From contig CBDDJJ010000001.1 in assembly GCA_965229625.1 (NCBI GenBank), positions 744,001 through 808,000 of the forward strand: 64,000 bases of DNA, in the 5' to 3' direction. The position numbers and the translations under genes were made by a program. The notes beneath the pieces were generated by a model. It was not told the origin of the DNA. It saw only the letters and a program-made list of their open reading frames with translations, and ran no database searches. Each line of letters begins with the position of its first letter. The first letter of the stretch is position 1. Shown here piece by piece: positions 62,517-64,000 of the stretch. This DNA comes from JANQIO01 sp965229625. GTDB taxonomy: Bacteria; Pseudomonadota; Gammaproteobacteria; Pseudomonadales; Halieaceae.

Positions 62517-64000
62517 TCAAGCCGGGGTGAGCGCTTCGATCATGAGCTGCAAACGCTCCTCGCCGCGGTAGTAGTTGCAGTCGAGGCGGTAGGCCAGCTC
62601 CACGCGCTCCAGCTCGGGATCCGGCCAGCGGTCGGTATCGACATTGAAAGCGATTGCGTCCAGCAGGCTGTCCGGCGAGTCTTCCGGCGACAGCACCAGT
62701 TTCAGGTGCTTGTCCCCTACAATCCGCTGATGCACCAGGTGAAAGACCCCGTCGAACACCGGTTCCGGAAAGTGCTGGCCCCAGGGAGCGGCATAGCGCA
62801 GTTGCCGCGCCAGATCCAGGTGCATCTCCTCTCCGCTGAGCATGCCGTCGCTCTCGATCACCGCCTGCAAGTCCACGTCTTCCAGCCAGTCTGTCACCAC
62901 TGCATCAAGGGCGGCCGCAAAATCTTCAAAGCGCTCCCGTGGCAACGACAGGCCAGCCGCCATTGCATGGCCGCCAAACTTGCTCACCAGCCCCGGGTGG
63001 CTGCTGGCAACCCGGTCCAGCACGTCACGGATATGCAGTCCAGGTATGGAACGCGCCGAGCCCTTGATGTTGTCCTGGTCGCCGTCTGCAAAGGCGATCA
63101 CCGGTCGGTGCCAACGATCCTTGATACGTGAAGCGAGTATGCCCACCACGCCCTGGTGCCAGCCGGGCTGGTACAGGCAGATACTGTTCGGTAGCGCCGC
63201 GTCCCCACCAAACTCCAGGGAAGCCAGAGCCGCGGTCGCCTCTTCCTGCATGCTGCGTTCGATCTGCTGGCGATCACGGTTCAGGGTATCGAGCTGTTCC
63301 GCGTAGCGGCGGGCCTCGGTCGCGTTGTCCGATAGCAGGCAGGCAATCCCCACCGACATGTCATCCAGGCGACCGGCAGCATTCAGGCGTGGCGCCACCG
63401 CGAAAGACAGATCGGAGGCCACCAGCCGCTGCGACTGGCGACCGGCAATCTCAAGCAGTGCCGCGATACCCGGGCGGGTTCGGCCGGCGCGGATGCGCAG
63501 CAGACCCTGTTGCACCAGCACCCGGTTGTTGCGATCCAGTGGCACCACGTCAGCGACCGTACCCAGCGCCACCAGATCCAGTACGTCGCCAAGACTGGGG
63601 GGCGCTATACCCTGTTCTTCAAACCAGCCGCGCTTGCGCAGCTCCCGCCGCAGTGCTGACAGCGTGTAGAAGATCACGCCGACGCCGGCCAGGGCCTTGC
63701 TGGGAAAATCGCAGCCGGGCTGGTTGGGATTGACAATCACATCGGCAGCCGGCAACTCTCGCCCCGGCAGGTGGTGATCCGTCACCAGGGTTTGAATCCC
63801 CAACTCGGCGGCCCGCGCCACACCCTCGAGACTGGAGATACCGTTGTCCACAGTGACAATCAACGCCGGTTCGCGCTGGCTGGCCAACTCGACAATTTCC
63901 GGGGTCAGGCCGTAACCGTACTCGAAACGATTGGGTACCAGGTACTCGACCCGGGCTGCACCCATGGCACGCAGCAGGCTGACCCCGACCGCGATGCTGG
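62517..64000 (-). CDS. recJ: Single-strand exonuclease RecJ (5' end outside window)
   Basis: About 494 codons are visible, open to the window edge; the first ATG inside (63965) is internal, since the upstream codons continue the protein (SIAVGVSLLRAMGAARVEYL). The DHH-family motifs are LIVTVDNGISSLEGV and TLVTDHHLPGRE, then LDLVALGTVADVVPLD, and the DHHA1 part has FGGHAMAAGLSL. The first catalytic motif and N-terminus lie beyond the window. It degrades single-stranded DNA 5' to 3' in repair and recombination. Gene order recJ, permease, prfB, lysS. Confidence 0.96.
   Translation of the reverse strand, partial: SIAVGVSLLRAMGAARVEYLVPNRFEYGYGLTPEIVELASQREPALIVTVDNGISSLEGVARAAELGIQTLVTDHHLPGRELPAADVIVNPNQPGCDFPSKALAGVGVIFYTLSALRRELRKRGWFEEQGIAPPSLGDVLDLVALGTVADVVPLDRNNRVLVQQGLLRIRAGRTRPGIAALLEIAGRQSQRLVASDLSFAVAPRLNAAGRLDDMSVGIACLLSDNATEARRYAEQLDTLNRDRQQIERSMQEEATAALASLEFGGDAALPNSICLYQPGWHQGVVGILASRIKDRWHRPVIAFADGDQDNIKGSARSIPGLHIRDVLDRVASSHPGLVSKFGGHAMAAGLSLPRERFEDFAAALDAVVTDWLEDVDLQAVIESDGMLSGEEMHLDLARQLRYAAPWGQHFPEPVFDGVFHLVHQRIVGDKHLKLVLSPEDSPDSLLDAIAFNVDTDRWPDPELERVELAYRLDCNYYRGEERLQLMIEALTPA

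Overview
The window reads as the chromosome of a marine-type gammaproteobacterium, probably of the Halieaceae/Cellvibrionales kind. This is inferred from gene order and family content: the der-bamB-yfgM-hisS-ispG-rodZ-pilF-rlmN-ndk block, secDF-suhB-trmJ, purL/mltF, guaBA-tadA, xseA, recJ-prfB-lysS, a type IV pilus factor, a TonB receptor and a CoA-thioester degradation cluster. Base composition is GC-rich almost throughout. The clear exception is a short AT-rich cassette between guaA and tadA.

Layout. 1-2.4 kb: start of a P-type cation ATPase, tRNA-Gly(CCC), a secreted protein with a VPLPA/PEP-CTERM-like sorting tail, and a DUF4345 membrane protein. 2.6-4.4 kb: a crotonase-fold gene divergent from a TetR regulator and a glyoxalase-fold protein. 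4.4-10 kb: a lipoprotein amidohydrolase with a TonB-dependent receptor, divergent from a LytS/LytTR-type two-component pair. 10-18 kb: small genes, then a seven-gene leftward cluster (two DUF35 proteins, two thiolase-fold proteins lacking the thiolase cysteine, an acyl-CoA synthetase, a crotonase, a nitroreductase) that looks like catabolism of a sterol-side-chain-like or other bulky acid. 18-21.5 kb: GIN-domain protein, YtrA-type GntR regulator and ABC exporter in one operon. 21.5-31 kb: truncated haemoglobin followed by the long ndk-to-der housekeeping operon. 31-41 kb: iscS without the rest of the isc operon, trmJ, suhB, secDF and purL. 41-48 kb: mltF followed by accessory genes (GNAT, methyltransferase, Tat-exported class V aminotransferase, exported amidase). 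48-54 kb: tadA, guaA and guaB with a NeuD-like acyltransferase cassette at the 3' end of guaA, then xseA. 54-58 kb: a Crp-family regulator divergent from a response-regulator cyclase, a CheY-like protein and a hybrid-free histidine kinase. 58-64 kb: a small lipoprotein, lysS, prfB with its programmed frameshift, a DUF318 permease, and most of recJ.

Most notable points. (1) A neuD-like gene lies between two copies of the guaA 3' end. The second copy restores the last codons and stop of guaA directly in front of tadA, which is the footprint of integration at the guaA attachment site, with no integrase left. (2) The isc operon is reduced to iscS alone. (3) The 3' end of the Crp-family gene has been tandemly duplicated twice, up to the stop codon of xseA. 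(4) The nucleotide cyclase next to it has non-standard residues at both substrate-specificity positions and an H-box-like N-terminal helix.
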